From Terana coerulea (lineage: Eukaryota > Basidiomycota > Agaricomycetes > Polyporales > Phanerochaetaceae): a stretch of 64,000 nt of DNA. The stretch lies in NCBI GenBank assembly GCA_024811115.1, contig JAKOGH010000862.1:62001-126000 (forward strand), in the 5' to 3' direction. The position numbers and the translations under genes were made by a program. Under the pieces are notes generated by a model. It made no database searches. It was not told where the DNA came from and saw only the letters and a list, made by a program, of their open reading frames with translations. Shown here piece after piece: positions 35,883-47,551 of the stretch. Position 1 is the stretch's first letter. The number at the start of each line of letters is the position of its first letter.

Positions 35883-37748
35883 TTACAAGTAGTCTCCATC
35901 CTCGCCGTCATCTGAACTTTCCTCGCAGGTTTCACACATCCCATTTTCTCGGTGGTCATAGTCAAAATCTTGAACTAGCTTCGTCATGATGGCAAGATCG
36001 CCGTCGCAACGCTGGCGGGGAGTGCCGTCGGTATGAGGGTTCGTATATGGGGTACTCCAGAGCTGCAAACGCTTGATCTCCAACCCTTGCTGCTTTCGTG
36101 TCTCCAAAACTTTGACGAGAGCAGGCAGGTTGCTGCCTGATTCGTGCTCCCGTCTTTGCTTGGTCTTGCTCCGATGCCTCGTAATCCGAACGCATCCCTC
36201 AAGGATAAGCCACTCGAGCTTTGGGAAGGCAACTGCGCCATTGTCTGTGCTTGCACGAGAGAAGCGAAGCACGTCGAGCAGTGTCGAGAATGAGGATTTG
36301 GTGTGCGATATTTTGATCTCTTGTAGATTCGGGAGCGCGGCAAGCCAGTTCCATCCTTCCCTACTAATGGCATCGATTTGTGTGACACTGATCCCGCGTA
36401 ACTGAGACAAGGGATATGTGGTGAACAATTCTTCTGCAAGGTATTCAAGGCGGCCTTCGTCGGTACCACCGGGAGTAGCCTCGGGAGATCGGAGTATAAT
36501 CGTCATTCTCGGGTACACTGGTCCTTCAGCCGTTATAAGAGGGTAACCAATACGCGCGGATACCGAGATAGGTATTTCTTCAGTCCAAGTCCTCGCACAA
36601 ATAAAGTCGCCGGTGCGCTCCCACTCGTCGAAGTGGATTAGGGACACAGGCTTCGGGATACCGATAACACCCTCCCCTTTGGCCTTAGCTGCGCAGGCCA
36701 ACACAACGAATTGCACGTCCGCTTCGACGCAACCCGAGAGTCCTTCACCGATCAACATGACCCGGGCGTCATGGGGAAAGATGATATGGTTGAGCAAGTA
36801 TGCGTAGGCCGTGGCAGTGTACCACTGCTCGAAATGAAGGGACTGTAGTTTCGACAGCGTGACCTTCTGCGTCGGCTCCGGGACATCGGTTAGAGGAACC
36901 TGCAAATTCGCAACAGCGTTCTCCAGTGTAAGGTGCTCGAGCAGCGGAAGACCCTCTAGGATTGTGGTCCAGGCGGCAGCAGTCGGCATGGGTCCGAAAA
37001 GGCGCTGAATCTTGAGACGTGTTAGCGTCGGGCGCACCAAGGCCTGGATCAGGTTTGCGCTCCCCCTAAAGCACTCTAGCTGCTTGAGAAGCGGCCACGA
37101 CGCGCGCGACAGTGCCGGAACGAATGGCACGGTGCCCGGCGTGATTTTGACCTTGAGCTTGAGTGTGTCCAGTAGCGGCGCGCGGCAATTTTCGTCCAGC
37201 TGCAAGAGCTTGAGCAGCCCTTCGGAAAGCACGCAGTCGAGGCTTCGAGCCCGGGGCAGACCTCGCTGAACAAGAAGGTCCACTATTTCCGGCTCAAGTG
37301 TTGTGCGCCCGTTTGGCTGCTTTATGATGAGGGGAACCTGGCCAGAACGCCTCAGGAACTCCGACATGCGCTCGACAGAGCCCTTTGGTCGCAGCAGAAC
37401 GTGACTCCATATGCGAGGAGACCCCAGCGCGGTTTCGCGCCAAGCTCGGCATACCAGGATGACGGCAGGCCAGTATCGTAGTCGCGAATCGTCGTCGTCG
37501 TGATCATATGAACAGACCAGTGCGTAAAAAATCTCTGACAAGACTTCGGGTGCCACTCGGCCTACGGGCGCGAAGGAGTTCCGAATACATTTAATTGAGC
37601 GTATTTCGTGCTGCAGCCTCTGTATATCCAGGACCCGAGCATTGATGAAGTCGTCGGCCTCGGACTGCGATTTGATATGTAGTGTGATAAACTGCGCGTT
37701 GGAAGTCATTTGCGGGGTCAGTGGACTATGCCGAAATCGTAAATACAT
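35883..37748 (-). CDS. F-box-like protein, intact copy
   Basis: A single uninterrupted frame of about 620 residues, the best-preserved of four related copies in 35.9-49.9 kb. The N-terminal helix (FINARVLDIQRLQHEIRSI) leads to the F-box-like core VGRVAPEVLSEIFYALVCSY and AVILVCRAWRETALGSPRIW. Leucine-rich segments follow (LPLLEHLTLENAVANLQVPL, LPNLQEIKISHTKSSF, FPKLEWLILEGC). The C-terminus has LVQDFDYDHRENGMCETCEE and an acidic end, with a stop at 35883. Likely an SCF substrate adaptor, target unknown. Its plus-strand A6 run at 37527-37532 is the useful reference for the A7 run in the neighbouring copy. ATG 37748 chosen; Met at 37709 is an alternative. Confidence 0.85.
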   Translation of the reverse strand: MYLRFRHSPLTPQMTSNAQFITLHIKSQSEADDFINARVLDIQRLQHEIRSIKCIRNSFAPVGRVAPEVLSEIFYALVCSYDHDDDDSRLRYWPAVILVCRAWRETALGSPRIWSHVLLRPKGSVERMSEFLRRSGQVPLIIKQPNGRTTLEPEIVDLLVQRGLPRARSLDCVLSEGLLKLLQLDENCRAPLLDTLKLKVKITPGTVPFVPALSRASWPLLKQLECFRGSANLIQALVRPTLTRLKIQRLFGPMPTAAAWTTILEGLPLLEHLTLENAVANLQVPLTDVPEPTQKVTLSKLQSLHFEQWYTATAYAYLLNHIIFPHDARVMLIGEGLSGCVEADVQFVVLACAAKAKGEGVIGIPKPVSLIHFDEWERTGDFICARTWTEEIPISVSARIGYPLITAEGPVYPRMTIILRSPEATPGGTDEGRLEYLAEELFTTYPLSQLRGISVTQIDAISREGWNWLAALPNLQEIKISHTKSSFSTLLDVLRFSRASTDNGAVAFPKLEWLILEGCVRITRHRSKTKQRREHESGSNLPALVKVLETRKQQGLEIKRLQLWSTPYTNPHTDGTPRQRCDGDLAIMTKLVQDFDYDHRENGMCETCEESSDDGEDGDYL

Positions 37749-38201
37749 GCGCAATAGGGTATACTAATGAAAAGTACTACCTGGAGGTAGCAACCTCCAA
37801 TCGTTTGGGTAGACTAGTCGGAGGCAATTCCAGCAGGGCAATGTGCTTGGTCCGGGGAAGCGTTACGGTCACGGACCGCAGGCTGTAACATACCAAAATT
37901 CATAAATGCATTAAAGAGACGTGAAACCATCTCACCGAACACCTTCAGCAGTGGTATTGGTAGCCTGCTGATCAAGTCTCTGAGGTTGCAGTACGGGCAG
38001 CCGTCGTACCAGTGACTCGGAGGCGCAGTCAAAGTGAACAAGAAGCTTGAAGATGTGTTCGGTTGGCGGCAGAGCCGCGTGTTGTGCGCGTGGCTACCAC
38101 GTGCAGGCCTCGGCGCTAGCAATCCATGCTCGGTCGCCTGTCTTGCAACGGCCTGGGCCCTGAACGCAACCTCGAGATTTATTTGACAATTGCCACATAC
38201 A
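37749..38201. other. Spacer between F-box-like genes
   Basis: Promoter of the preceding gene and 3' UTR of the next, all minus strand. Nothing else seen. Confidence 0.5.
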
Positions 38202-40111
38202 TTAATCCTCGTCTGACTCTATTTCGTCGCCATTCTCGTCTTCCTCTGTCTTAATCTCCTCCTCACCGCCTCCAATGGCTTCGAATTCGTCCTCGCCTTC
38301 ATCTGCAGTTTCCTCACAGGATCCACATGAATTGTCCTCTATATAATCGTAGTCGAAATCTTCCACCAGCTCCTCAAGCTTGCGAAGATCGCGGCTAGTA
38401 CCATTGGTTTCGGGGTCCATGTTCGTAAAGCTGTAAAGTCCCAACCGTTTTATCCCTAGGCCCTGATCTTTTCTTGTCTTCAGAATCTTGTACAAGATAG
38501 GAAAGTAGCCGGATTCTCGCGCCCGCCGTTGCTTCGTCTTGCTCTTATGCCTCTCCTGCCATACGCCACCTCCGGAAATAAGCCAGTCAAGCCTGGGGAA
38601 CGGTATCGCACCGTTATCCGGGTCTGGGCAAGGTCGGTTAAGGAGCTCTAATAGTGCATCGAAGGTCGCGTCGGCGCACGAAATATCGATTCTCTGCAGA
38701 GAAGGTAGGGTGGCGAACCATTTCCACGCCTTCTCCTTGGCCACAGAGAGCTGCCTGACGCTGACCGCCTGCAGCTGAGACAGGGGATACGTGGAAAGCA
38801 ACACAGTTGTGAGACATTCGAGTTTTTGTTTGCGGCGTCCCGCAGCGGTTACAGCGGCGGGGATCCGGAGCGCTATCGCCATCGTTGGGCCCTCCTTGCC
38901 CTCGTAGCTTTCTTCAGGCAAACCATCCACTGTGCTCGACATAAAGTAGTCTTCGGCGGTATAAATATTGACCCAGAGAGATTTTCCAAGCCGCCAGTCG
39001 TCGAACTCGATAAACGATGCAGGATTCGGTATGCCGATGACGCCCTCTCCCTTCGCCTTGGCCGCACATGCAGACACCAGAAACTGCACGTCTGCCTCGT
39101 TGCCAGTGGACTCTCCTTTGAGGACACGTTGGGTGTTGTGTGGGAAGATGATGTGGCTGAGCAGGTAGGCGCAAGCGGTGCCGATGCCGTAGTCATGCAG
39201 AGAGAGGTTCTTCAGGTTCGGCAGCTTGACCTTGCGTGTCGGTGCCGGGACAGTGCTCAGAGGGACGTCCAACTGAGCGACTGCGTTCTCCAGCTGAAGG
39301 CGCTCAAGCAGCGGAAGCTCGCGCAGGATCGTGACCCAGGTGACGACGGCTGGCGGGGGACCATGGACTTGCTCGACGGTGAGACTCGTCAGCGTCGGGC
39401 GCACCATGGCTTGGACGATGCTGGCGCTCCCATCGACGCATTTGAGCTGTCGTAAGTTTGTCCAGGACGCGCTCGACAACGCCGGGAAGGATATAGTGCT
39501 CGTCGGAATGTCCTTGACTTTGACCTTCAGCGTGTCCATCAGCGGCGCGTGGCAATGTTCTTCCTGCCAAAGCCTCAACAAGCTGAGAGAGAGCACGCAG
39601 TCAAGGCTGCGAACGCGGGCCAGGCACTGCTGAACAAAAAGGCCCGTGAATTCCGGCGTAAGCTCCTTCTCTTGGTCCGGCTGCTTCAGGAAAGAGGGGA
39701 GCCTGGCCAGACCGTGCTAGAAATTCTCTTGCGCGCTCGTAGTGCTGCGGCTGTAGCAGGATGTGGCTCCATACGCGCGGAGATCGCAACGCGACGTTGC
39801 GCCAGGTATGACATACAAGTGTGACGACGAGCCAGTATTGTGGCCGCGGGTGCTCGCGAAACCGCGGACGATAGTCGTCGTAACGAGAAACCAGTGCGTA
39901 AAAAAATCTCTGAGAGTATTTCGGGCGGTAGTCGTCCTATGGGCGCGAGAATATTCCTGCGGTACTGAATTAAAGTGACTTCTTGCTTCAATCTGTCTAT
40001 AGCTTGGGCTCGGAGGTCAATGAGGTGATCTGCGTCGTGTTGCGTTCCGATGCCGTATGTCCAGCTGACGAATTGTGGATCTGGGTAGGGAAACATCTTC
40101 AGAATCTGCAT
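38202..40111 (-). CDS. F-box-like protein with two single-base insertions
   Basis: Close paralogue of the copy at 35883-37748, same strand. ATG at 40111 gives MQILKMFPYPDPQFVSW; then IGRLPPEILSEIF and VTLVCHTWRNVALRSPRVWS. The leucine-rich body is in one frame from about 39690 to the stop at 38202 (LPLLERLQLENAVAQLDVPL, FPRLDWLISGGG), ending LVEDFDYDYIEDNSCGSCEE and a long Asp/Glu tail. Two extra bases disturb the N-terminal part. One is an A7 run at 39900-39906, where the intact paralogue has A6. The other is AAA at 39691-39693, where AA would give GQAPLFLKQPDQEK. Removing both restores the paralogue pattern. They could be real or homopolymer errors. Confidence 0.8.
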
Positions 40112-40815
40112 GAAACGAGATGAGAGCCCATCTCTTTGTGCACTTTGAAGGAGGTAAAGCTACGCACTGCCGCAGAAAAGGTTTCAGGTGTGCGGAAGCA
40201 GCGAGCTCCAGGCTTTAGCTAGTTGAAACCACTGTGGTACCAATGTGTCAAAAGTTCAAAGAAAATCAGGAAAAATCAGATTTTTTCACCCTAGAACTGA
40301 AAGCCTTATAGATGCCGAATTGAAAAACTGAGGCTACCACGGGCTGAGCTTCTCGAATTCCAGACGGTGTGGTCCCTTTCAAAGTCGTGGCGCCCGAGCA
40401 GTCCGACTCAGAGCAGCCCGTCGCCCGAGTGGCCCTCAATAGACGCCTGGACTTGCGGTCACGTGCGGTGCTCTGAAGGTCTGAACTCCTGCGCCTACGA
40501 CAACCGTCGACAAGTACGCTCACTCTTTGAGAGCTTTGAGAAGGAAAAAACAAAGAAAATATGGATGGGAATGATTCTTCTCACTACAGACCGTCGGTGA
40601 AGAGCAAATGAAGAGCCAGTGCTCCGGCTTCACCAAGCCACTAATCCGTAACTCCTAACCTAGGGGCAGGCTGGCATTTGTGACCTGGTAAGTGTCCATC
40701 GTTACCTTCTGCAACCTCTCGCCACAGTTTGGTCTATCCATAAAGAGGCGGTGACACAGGTCCATTAAGTGAAGTAGTGGGATGGTTCCTGTTCGCTGCA
40801 CTTTCTCCTACAACT
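40112..40815. other. Spacer between F-box-like genes
   Basis: No gene recognised. Short open frames on either strand have no family resemblance. Confidence 0.4.
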
Positions 40816-42691
40816 CTACTGCACCATCTCCACATCCTCCCCGCCATCTTCTTCACTATGCTTCCCGTCATCCTCTTGATCGTCCTCCTCGCTGGTGTCG
40901 CCCTCGTCGTCGTCATCCTCCTCTTCTGAATCGCTTTCAAAGGCAGATTCCGAGCAGGTATCGCAGCCGTCCTCCGAATCGTTCTCCGAGTAATCGAATT
41001 CCGCGACTAGCTCTTCGAGGAGGGGTAGATCATGGTGGAATCCATCCCTTCGTCTTATGTTGTGTCCATATACAAGCTCAACTCGCTTGAGACCTATGCC
41101 TTGACTATTCCGGAATTCGAGGGCATTGATCAGAGGAGGGATGAGCGATCGAAGACGTGCGCGCCGTTTCTCCTTGTTTTCGTGCCGAACATTCCACGTA
41201 ACGCCTTCGAGCAGCATCCACTCCAGCTTGGGGAATGCCGACGCTGACCTCTGTAAGACCTGCAGTAGCGCACCAGTGGTCTGCGATGGACTGTATATGA
41301 CTCCAACCTCACGGATATTGGGCAACAGTGCAAGCTGCGCCCAGGTGTCCGGCTGGATCACCTTCACCGTCGAAATGTCGACTCCACGCAGTTGGGCGAG
41401 TGGAAATGCCCCACACAACGCCTGTATAATCTGTTCGGACTGCGCATCCTCTCCCGCGAGGCCGATGACGATTGGGGCCGCCGAGTGGTGGAGCGAGTGA
41501 AATGCGGGTATGCTGACACCATCACGTTCCGTTGCGCCAATTGAAACGTCTTGACGCGTGCCTACGATGAGAGTGCCTTCGAGACGGTACCAGTCAACTG
41601 CGAGGAACCGAATGGGATCGGGGGTTCCGATGACCCCTTGTCCCGAGCATTTGGCGGCATAGGCGGACATGATGAATCGCAAGTCCGCTGGGGGAGCCTC
41701 GTTCTTCCCGTAGAAGGCTATCTTGCAATGTGCGGGGATGACGAGATGGTTGAGCAGGTCGGCGCACGCAGTACCAACCCCGGAATCGACGAGGCAAATG
41801 GATTTGAGGTCGGGCAAGCTGACTTTGGCTTGCAGGCTGTGGAAGCGCATTGACGGGAACGTGAAGTTCAGTAACCGCGTACTGTAGAGATAATTCTTCT
41901 AGTAACGGGAGCTGACGGAGAAGACCGATCCAAGCACTGGCTGGTTCGCGTCCGAGTCGGGGACGGATGACGGACAGAGTTGTCAGCGTGGGTCGTATGG
42001 CGGCTCGCACAAAATTCATGGTCCCCCGCGTGACATAAAGTGTATGCAGAAGGGGCCAAGACGCGCTGGAAATGACGTGAAGCGGTGCTTCAGGCAAGTA
42101 TTCCTGGCCATGCTTGATAGAAAGGGTAGTTAACAGGGGAGCATCGATACTGTGGGTGGCCATCATTTCGGAGAGGTTTGTTGATACCCAAGTGCGTAGG
42201 GATTGGATGCGATGCCAATGGGAGAATACTAGCTCTAGAAAGCTTTTGGGAAGTGGAGCGGTCGGCTGTGGTTGCCAGACAAGGAGAGGGGCTTGACCAG
42301 AACGTTTGATGAACGCCTGGACACGATCGAAGTCGTCCGCCCTGAGCAGAATGTGGTTCCACAATCTGGGAGATTGCATAGCAACTTCCCGCCATGACTT
42401 GCAGACTAGCGCAATAACCAGCCAGTAGTGAGGCTGAAGGGGCGCCCTCTCTTGGCGCATATCGTAGTTCACGTATTCCTCGACGTCCTCGTACAGCCAA
42501 ACCAATGCCTGGAAGATCTCGGACAGGACCTCCGGAGGGAGGCGTCCTACGGGAGCCAGTGCATTGATGTGCGTCCGAATAAGAGAAGACCGTCGTTGCA
42601 GTCTCACAATCTCTTCTTCTTGCGCCTGAAGGGCTATCTCCGCTTGGTCTCGCGTCCGGAGAGACGACAAGTCGAGAGGATGAGTATGCAT
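40816..42691 (-). CDS. F-box-like protein with one frame lesion
   Basis: Third minus-strand copy. ATG at 42691 gives MHTHPLDLSSLRTRDQAEIA, then a coiled segment, the core VGRLPPEVLSEIFQALVWLY and VIALVCKSWREVAMQSPRLW. The body includes LPLLEELSLQYAVTELHVPV and, in the shifted frame, LPDLKSICLVDSGVGTACAD. The end has LVAEFDYSENDSEDGCDTCS and an acidic tail to DVEMVQ (stop at 40816). One extra base at the GG of 41827-41828 separates the two frames; without it the join reads QPASKVSLPDLK, matching the related pseudogene. A 61-bp GT-AG intron (42692-42752) sits in the 5' UTR directly against the ATG. This copy is much closer to the pseudogene at 46557 than to the other two. Confidence 0.8.
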
Positions 42692-42752
42692 CTACGATCA
42701 AGGACCGCTCAGCCCTTTACCGTTATTATGCACATGTTTTTAAAGTACTCAC

Positions 42753-43256
42753 TGTGAGGGTTAGACCAGGTCAGCGCGGTAAAGGCGCGACGTGCGTGCG
42801 TATCCGAGTAGTAACCACCGTCGACGGAACGACGAGTCACGAAATATAGCTGCAACGGTGTCATCAGCCAACAATCGAAACAAGTAGAAAAGACACTGAC
42901 ATATTATAACTTATACCAGCTAGCTTATTTGGTTTAGACCGGCTAGAAAGAACGCAGCAGGGCAGCAGAGTTTACGGCAAGCGACGGCCGTCACGGCGAA
43001 GTGCAAGTCAAGTGCAAGTTGCTTCCTGCTACTGGCGCCCAAAAAGTACTGGCCATCAAATGACTCTCAGTGCACTGTCGCAGTCATCGTTCACAACGGC
43101 AACGACCTGGCTGCCCCGTCCTTTGATCTTGGTACAGAAAAGTCGTATGATACATTCATCTCTTTGCGTTTACCGTCTACTTGACACATTATTTTCTCTA
43201 GCAGATGATACTAAAAGCGTGAAGTCATGTCGAAAGGCGAAAGTGGCCAGGCTAGT
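42753..43256. other. Intergenic region
   Basis: Promoter of the F-box-like gene and 3' end of the Hsp110 gene. No gene seen. Confidence 0.4.
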
Positions 43257-45802
43257 CTACATCCATCTCCGGGGGCCGTTGTCCTGCGTTTCCGGCGCAG
43301 GGGCTTGCTCGCCCTCGGGCTTGGGCGTCTCGGTGCCGCTCTTCGGTGTCTCGGTGCCCGCGGGCTGCTCGACTTTCGGCGGCTTGGGCTTCGGGCGGGT
43401 GAGGATCGGCGTCGCGAAGTAGATGATGTCGTCCCGCCGCTTGAGCACGTCCGCGCTCTTCAGCACCGGCTCGACGTTCTTCGCGCGCTCCGTCTGCCGC
43501 GCGATCTGGTCTTCGAGCCACTGCTGCGCCGTCGCGCACTTCTCGACGACCGCCTGCAGGTCCTTCGCGTCGATGTGCGCGTACTTCTCGTCGCCCGAGC
43601 TCGCCTGCGTCATGTACTGGTTGATCGTCTCGCGCAGTTGGCTGACGACCTTGGAGCGCTCCTCCGCCTCCTTGTGCCGGAAGGTGATCGGGTCGCCGAG
43701 GACCTTCAAGGTGTCCAGGCGCTCGACGTAAACGGACTTGGTCGCGTCCTCGCCCTCCTCGGAATACAACCACTCCTCAGCTTGTGAGAGCGCGGCGAGC
43801 AACTTCTCCTTCTCCTGGGGCTGGACGTATGCTGCGTAGCGCTCGTCGAGCTTGGCACGTGTGTCGTAAATGTACTCTTCGAGCGCGTTCTTGCGGTCCT
43901 GTGAGAAACGAGTCAGTCGAAGTAGGCGTGAGAATAATCAGGGGCGGCATACCTCCGTGTCCATGACAAGCTTGTCCGAAGCGTGCATCTCCGCCTCCGC
44001 CTGCTTGTACTGCTCAAGAACAGACGAGTCCAAGCCAGTGGACGACCATACGAACGGGACGTCCTTCTTGACCACCCTCTTCTTCTTCGGAGCCTCCTCG
44101 CCTTCAACCGCCATCGCATCCTCCTTGTCCACCAGCTCCTCTGTGTATGCAGCCTCGAACGAGAGGATACCGTGCAGGTTAAGGCGGGTTTTCACCTTCA
44201 CGGCCGTCAGGTCGCCGGCGTTCGCCGCAGGAGGGACCTCCTTCGCGGTGAAGCGGGCGACCCAGGGGTTGATGCCACCAGGAAGCTTCTGCGGCTCCGC
44301 GTACTCGGCAGCGAGCTCGAACGGACCGTTGCGGTAGAAACTGAGTGCCTTCGTCGACGGAATGCCGTTGCCCTTGGGGAACACCACCAGCTCCGTGTCC
44401 TCATCCGGGTCGCCGGGCTGCTTGTCCCAGCTGAACTTGATCGAGTACGGGTAGATGTCGTGCACCGTGAAGTCGCGCACGCGGAACACCGGGGACAGCA
44501 TCGCGCATGCGAACGTCGTGCCACGGGCCACGGCCTCGTCTTGGTTCAACGTGGTCGAGAGTGTCTTGCCCTGGAGGACGGACTGGATGCGCGCGCGCAC
44601 AGCGGGGATACGCGTGCAGCCGCCGACCAGCTCGACCGAGTCAATCTGCTCCAACGACAGGCCAGACTCGGCGATCGCCTGATGGATGGGGGCCTCAATG
44701 CGGTCCAGCACGCCCGAGATAAGCTGCTCGTACTCCTCCCGGTTCAGTCGGCTGGACGCGTCAATGTCGTTCATGATCGACTCCACGTTCAGCGGCGCCT
44801 CGGCGTTCGCGGACAGCACCTTCTTCACCTTGTCGCAACCGGCCGCAAGACGGAACATCGCCTTCGGGTTCGACAGCACGTCGATCTTGTACTTCGTCTT
44901 GAACTCTTCCGCGAAGTGCCGCACAAGGGCGTAGTCGATGTCCCTGCCACCGATGTGCCTATCGTAGGCGGTCGCCTTGACTGTCAGCTCACCCTTGGCG
45001 AAAGCGACCACAGTAACGGAGAGCGATGAGTGTCCGACGTCAACGAAGACGACGTGGCGAGGGTTGTCCGCCTCGGGAAGGTCGGACTTTGTTATTCCGT
45101 AGCCAAGTGCAACAGCGGTAGTGTCGTTAATGAGGCGAAGGACGTTCAGGTTGGCGATCTGGGCCGCATCGAGGACAGCACGTCGCTGCGTATCGGTGTA
45201 CCAGCCTGGAACTGCAATCACAATGTCGCTGACAGTGTTCTTCAGCTCGTTTGACGCAATATCGCGAAGCTTGCCAAAGTATGCTGCCGTCAGCTGAGTA
45301 GCAGAAAAGACGCGTTTCTCGCCAAGATATTGGACCTGTGAAGGTGTTAGCAGCACCACGCAAAGATGGGGAAAGCATTGGACGCACCTGTGCTCCAACG
45401 GATCCTCCAGCATCTACCAGGTTCACATGAGTGTATTTCCGTTCCACCTGCTCAATCTCTGGGTCCGCAATGGTCCGGCCAATAAGACGCTTCAAAGAGC
45501 CGACAGTGTTGCGGAAGTTGGAGGTCTCGAGAGTTTTTGCTGACTCTCCGATTGAGCGCTGCTTAAAACCAAAGGAGACTAGTGAACTGTTGAAACCGAT
45601 GAGCATCCTTCGTACAAGGAGATATCTATATGGGACTCACGGAGTCTGACGATTCGACACCTCGTTCACAATGATATCAATACCACGATGTCTCGCGACA
45701 CCAATCTAAGGCTTCGTTAACCATTACGATCGATGTGAAGGTCGTAAAGAATAGCTTTACCTTGCTGTGGAGTGAACCAAAATCTACGCCGACGACGGCC
45801 AT
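43257..45802 (-). CDS. SSE1: Hsp110-type chaperone (Sse1-like nucleotide exchange factor)
   Basis: Cytosolic Hsp70 relative that acts as exchange factor for Hsp70 and as a holdase. ATG at 45802 starts MAVVGVDFGSLHSK; after a short intron comes IGVARHRGIDIIVNEVSN. The ATPase domain shows IAVPGWYTDTQRRAVLDAAQ (Hsp110-type in place of the Hsp70 VPAYF), VVFVDVGHSSLSV and VELVGGCTRIPAVR. The substrate domain and the extended acidic linker (EDAMAVEGEEAPKKKR) are followed by the helical C-terminal region (LDERYAAYVQPQEKEKLL, RRDDIIYFATPIL). The observed frame stops at 43257 after PRRWM. One more base in the G5 run at 43271-43275 would give PPEMDVD and a stop at 43252, a more family-like end. The rest is intact. 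Introns are few and short. Confidence 0.93.
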
Positions 45803-46556
45803 GGTGCGCGAAGAGTATTAATGCGTTTCAGAGGTGAAAAAGTGGTGGAAAGTGGTCGACGAGAGCAAGGGATGTGAGGGGAGATGAGCAGGGCTAGATG
45901 AAGTATGGTTCTCTGCCGCTTTTTACGCGCCCAAAATTTGGGCGTGACATTTCAGGCCATTTCTATGACCTTCTCGCTTGTTCTATCTGCTTCGAAACAC
46001 GCATCCTCCTCACCGCCGCCGCCTGGCAGTGCGTCCAGCATCGATGGATCATCGCGGCAATGAAGCAAGAAATTTCGGATTAACAGTCTCGTGGAAAACG
46101 TCGCAAGCAGGACACGGGGACAGAGAAGGCCGCGACAAGAAGTGACCAAGTGTGATGGTGACTCCGTCACGAGTGTCAGCTTACCCCTAGGTTAGGGGCT
46201 CAAAGTCGGCGGTAAGTATGGCGAGGCGACAGTAAGTACTACTACTTGCTCTGACCGACGTTGAGATTGAGCAAAACCTCGCGGTGTCGCTCGAGTGCCG
46301 TGCTGCCCGTAAGTAAGCTCTGCTACTTTGCTTTCAACTTTCAACAGACATTGAGCAAATAGTTACCGATACCACGCTGGTGTTTTTTCATGACTTCATT
46401 CATACATCGGCCGCTGACACCCTTCTTCCAGTTGTGCGGTGCTATTTACTACGCACGCTGCACGTTACCCGTGCTGACCTGCTCCAAACCTCGCAGTGAG
46501 TGAATTATAAAGATGAATGTGATGATTACAAAAGGCTGAGTGGGCTTTGACAATAA
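45803..46556. promoter_or_regulatory. Divergent region, Hsp110 / F-box pseudogene
   Basis: Upstream of Hsp110 and of the pseudogene. I could not define a convincing heat-shock element by eye. Positions 46496-46556 match, in sequence and in length (61 nt), the 5' UTR intron of the copy at 42692-42752, but the final AG has become AA. Confidence 0.45.
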
Positions 46557-47543
46557 ATGCATATCCATCGTCTTGACTTGTCCTCTCTCCGGACGCGGGA
46601 CCAAGCGGAGAGAGCCCTCCAGGCACACGAAGAAGAGATTACAGCGCACGAAGAAAAGATTACGAGACTGCAGCGTCAGTCTACGCTTATTCGGACGCAC
46701 ATCAATGCACTGGCTCCCATAGGATGCCTTCCTCCGGAAGTCCTGTCCGAGATCTTCCAGGCGTTGGTTTGGCTGTACGAGGATGTTGAGGAATACGATG
46801 TAAGCTATGATATGCATGAAGCTACGCTGCCCCGGCCCCATTACTGGCTGGTAGTTGCCCTGGTCTGTAAGACATGGAGGGAGGTTGCTATGCAATCTCC
46901 TAGGGTATGGAACCACATTCTGTTCAGGCCAAACGACTTCGACCGTATCCAGGAGCTTATCAAGCGTTCCGGCCAAGCTCCTCTCCTCGTCAAGCAACTA
47001 CAGCCGATCGATCCAACACCAAGATCTCTATTAAAACTGGTATTTTCCCAACGGCACTGTATTCAATCCCTTCGCAGTTGGGCATCGACAGAGCTCTTCA
47101 AATTATGGGATTCCCAGGGTATCGATGCTCCACCGTTGACCTCCCTTTCTATCAAGTGTCGTCCTGACTCCTTGCGTCGTGCACGCCTCCAACCCATTTC
47201 CGATGCCTCCTGGCCCCTTCTGCACACCCTTTGTATCTCTCGGGAAGCATGGCTCTCGTGCGAGCCGCCATACGACCCACACTCACATTTCTGGCCGTCA
47301 TGCGCCCCCTGCTGTCTACACGCGAACCGGTTTCTGCTTGGGTCAGCCTTCTCCGTGGACTCCTGTCGCTGGAAGTGTTATCACTGCAGAACGCGGTCAC
47401 TTTGATTCGCGTTCCCGTCAATACGCTTCCTCAGCCTACAAACACAGTCAACTTGCCGAAGCTCAAATCCATCTGTCTCAATGATGCCGGGGTCGGCACC
47501 GCGAGTGCTGACCTACTCAATCACTTAATCATCCCAGCAAATT

Positions 47544-47551
47544 GCAAGATA
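47544..47551 (+). repeat. 8-bp target-site duplication (left), MITE 1
   Basis: GCAAGATA, repeated exactly at 47911-47918. One copy is present at the matching codons of the paralogue family (CKIAFYG), so the second arose on insertion. Confidence 0.85.

Noticed and set aside
43983..45029. 348-codon plus-strand frame opposite Hsp110
   Set aside because: Antisense to a clear chaperone exon; high GC in the third position leaves the reverse frame open.
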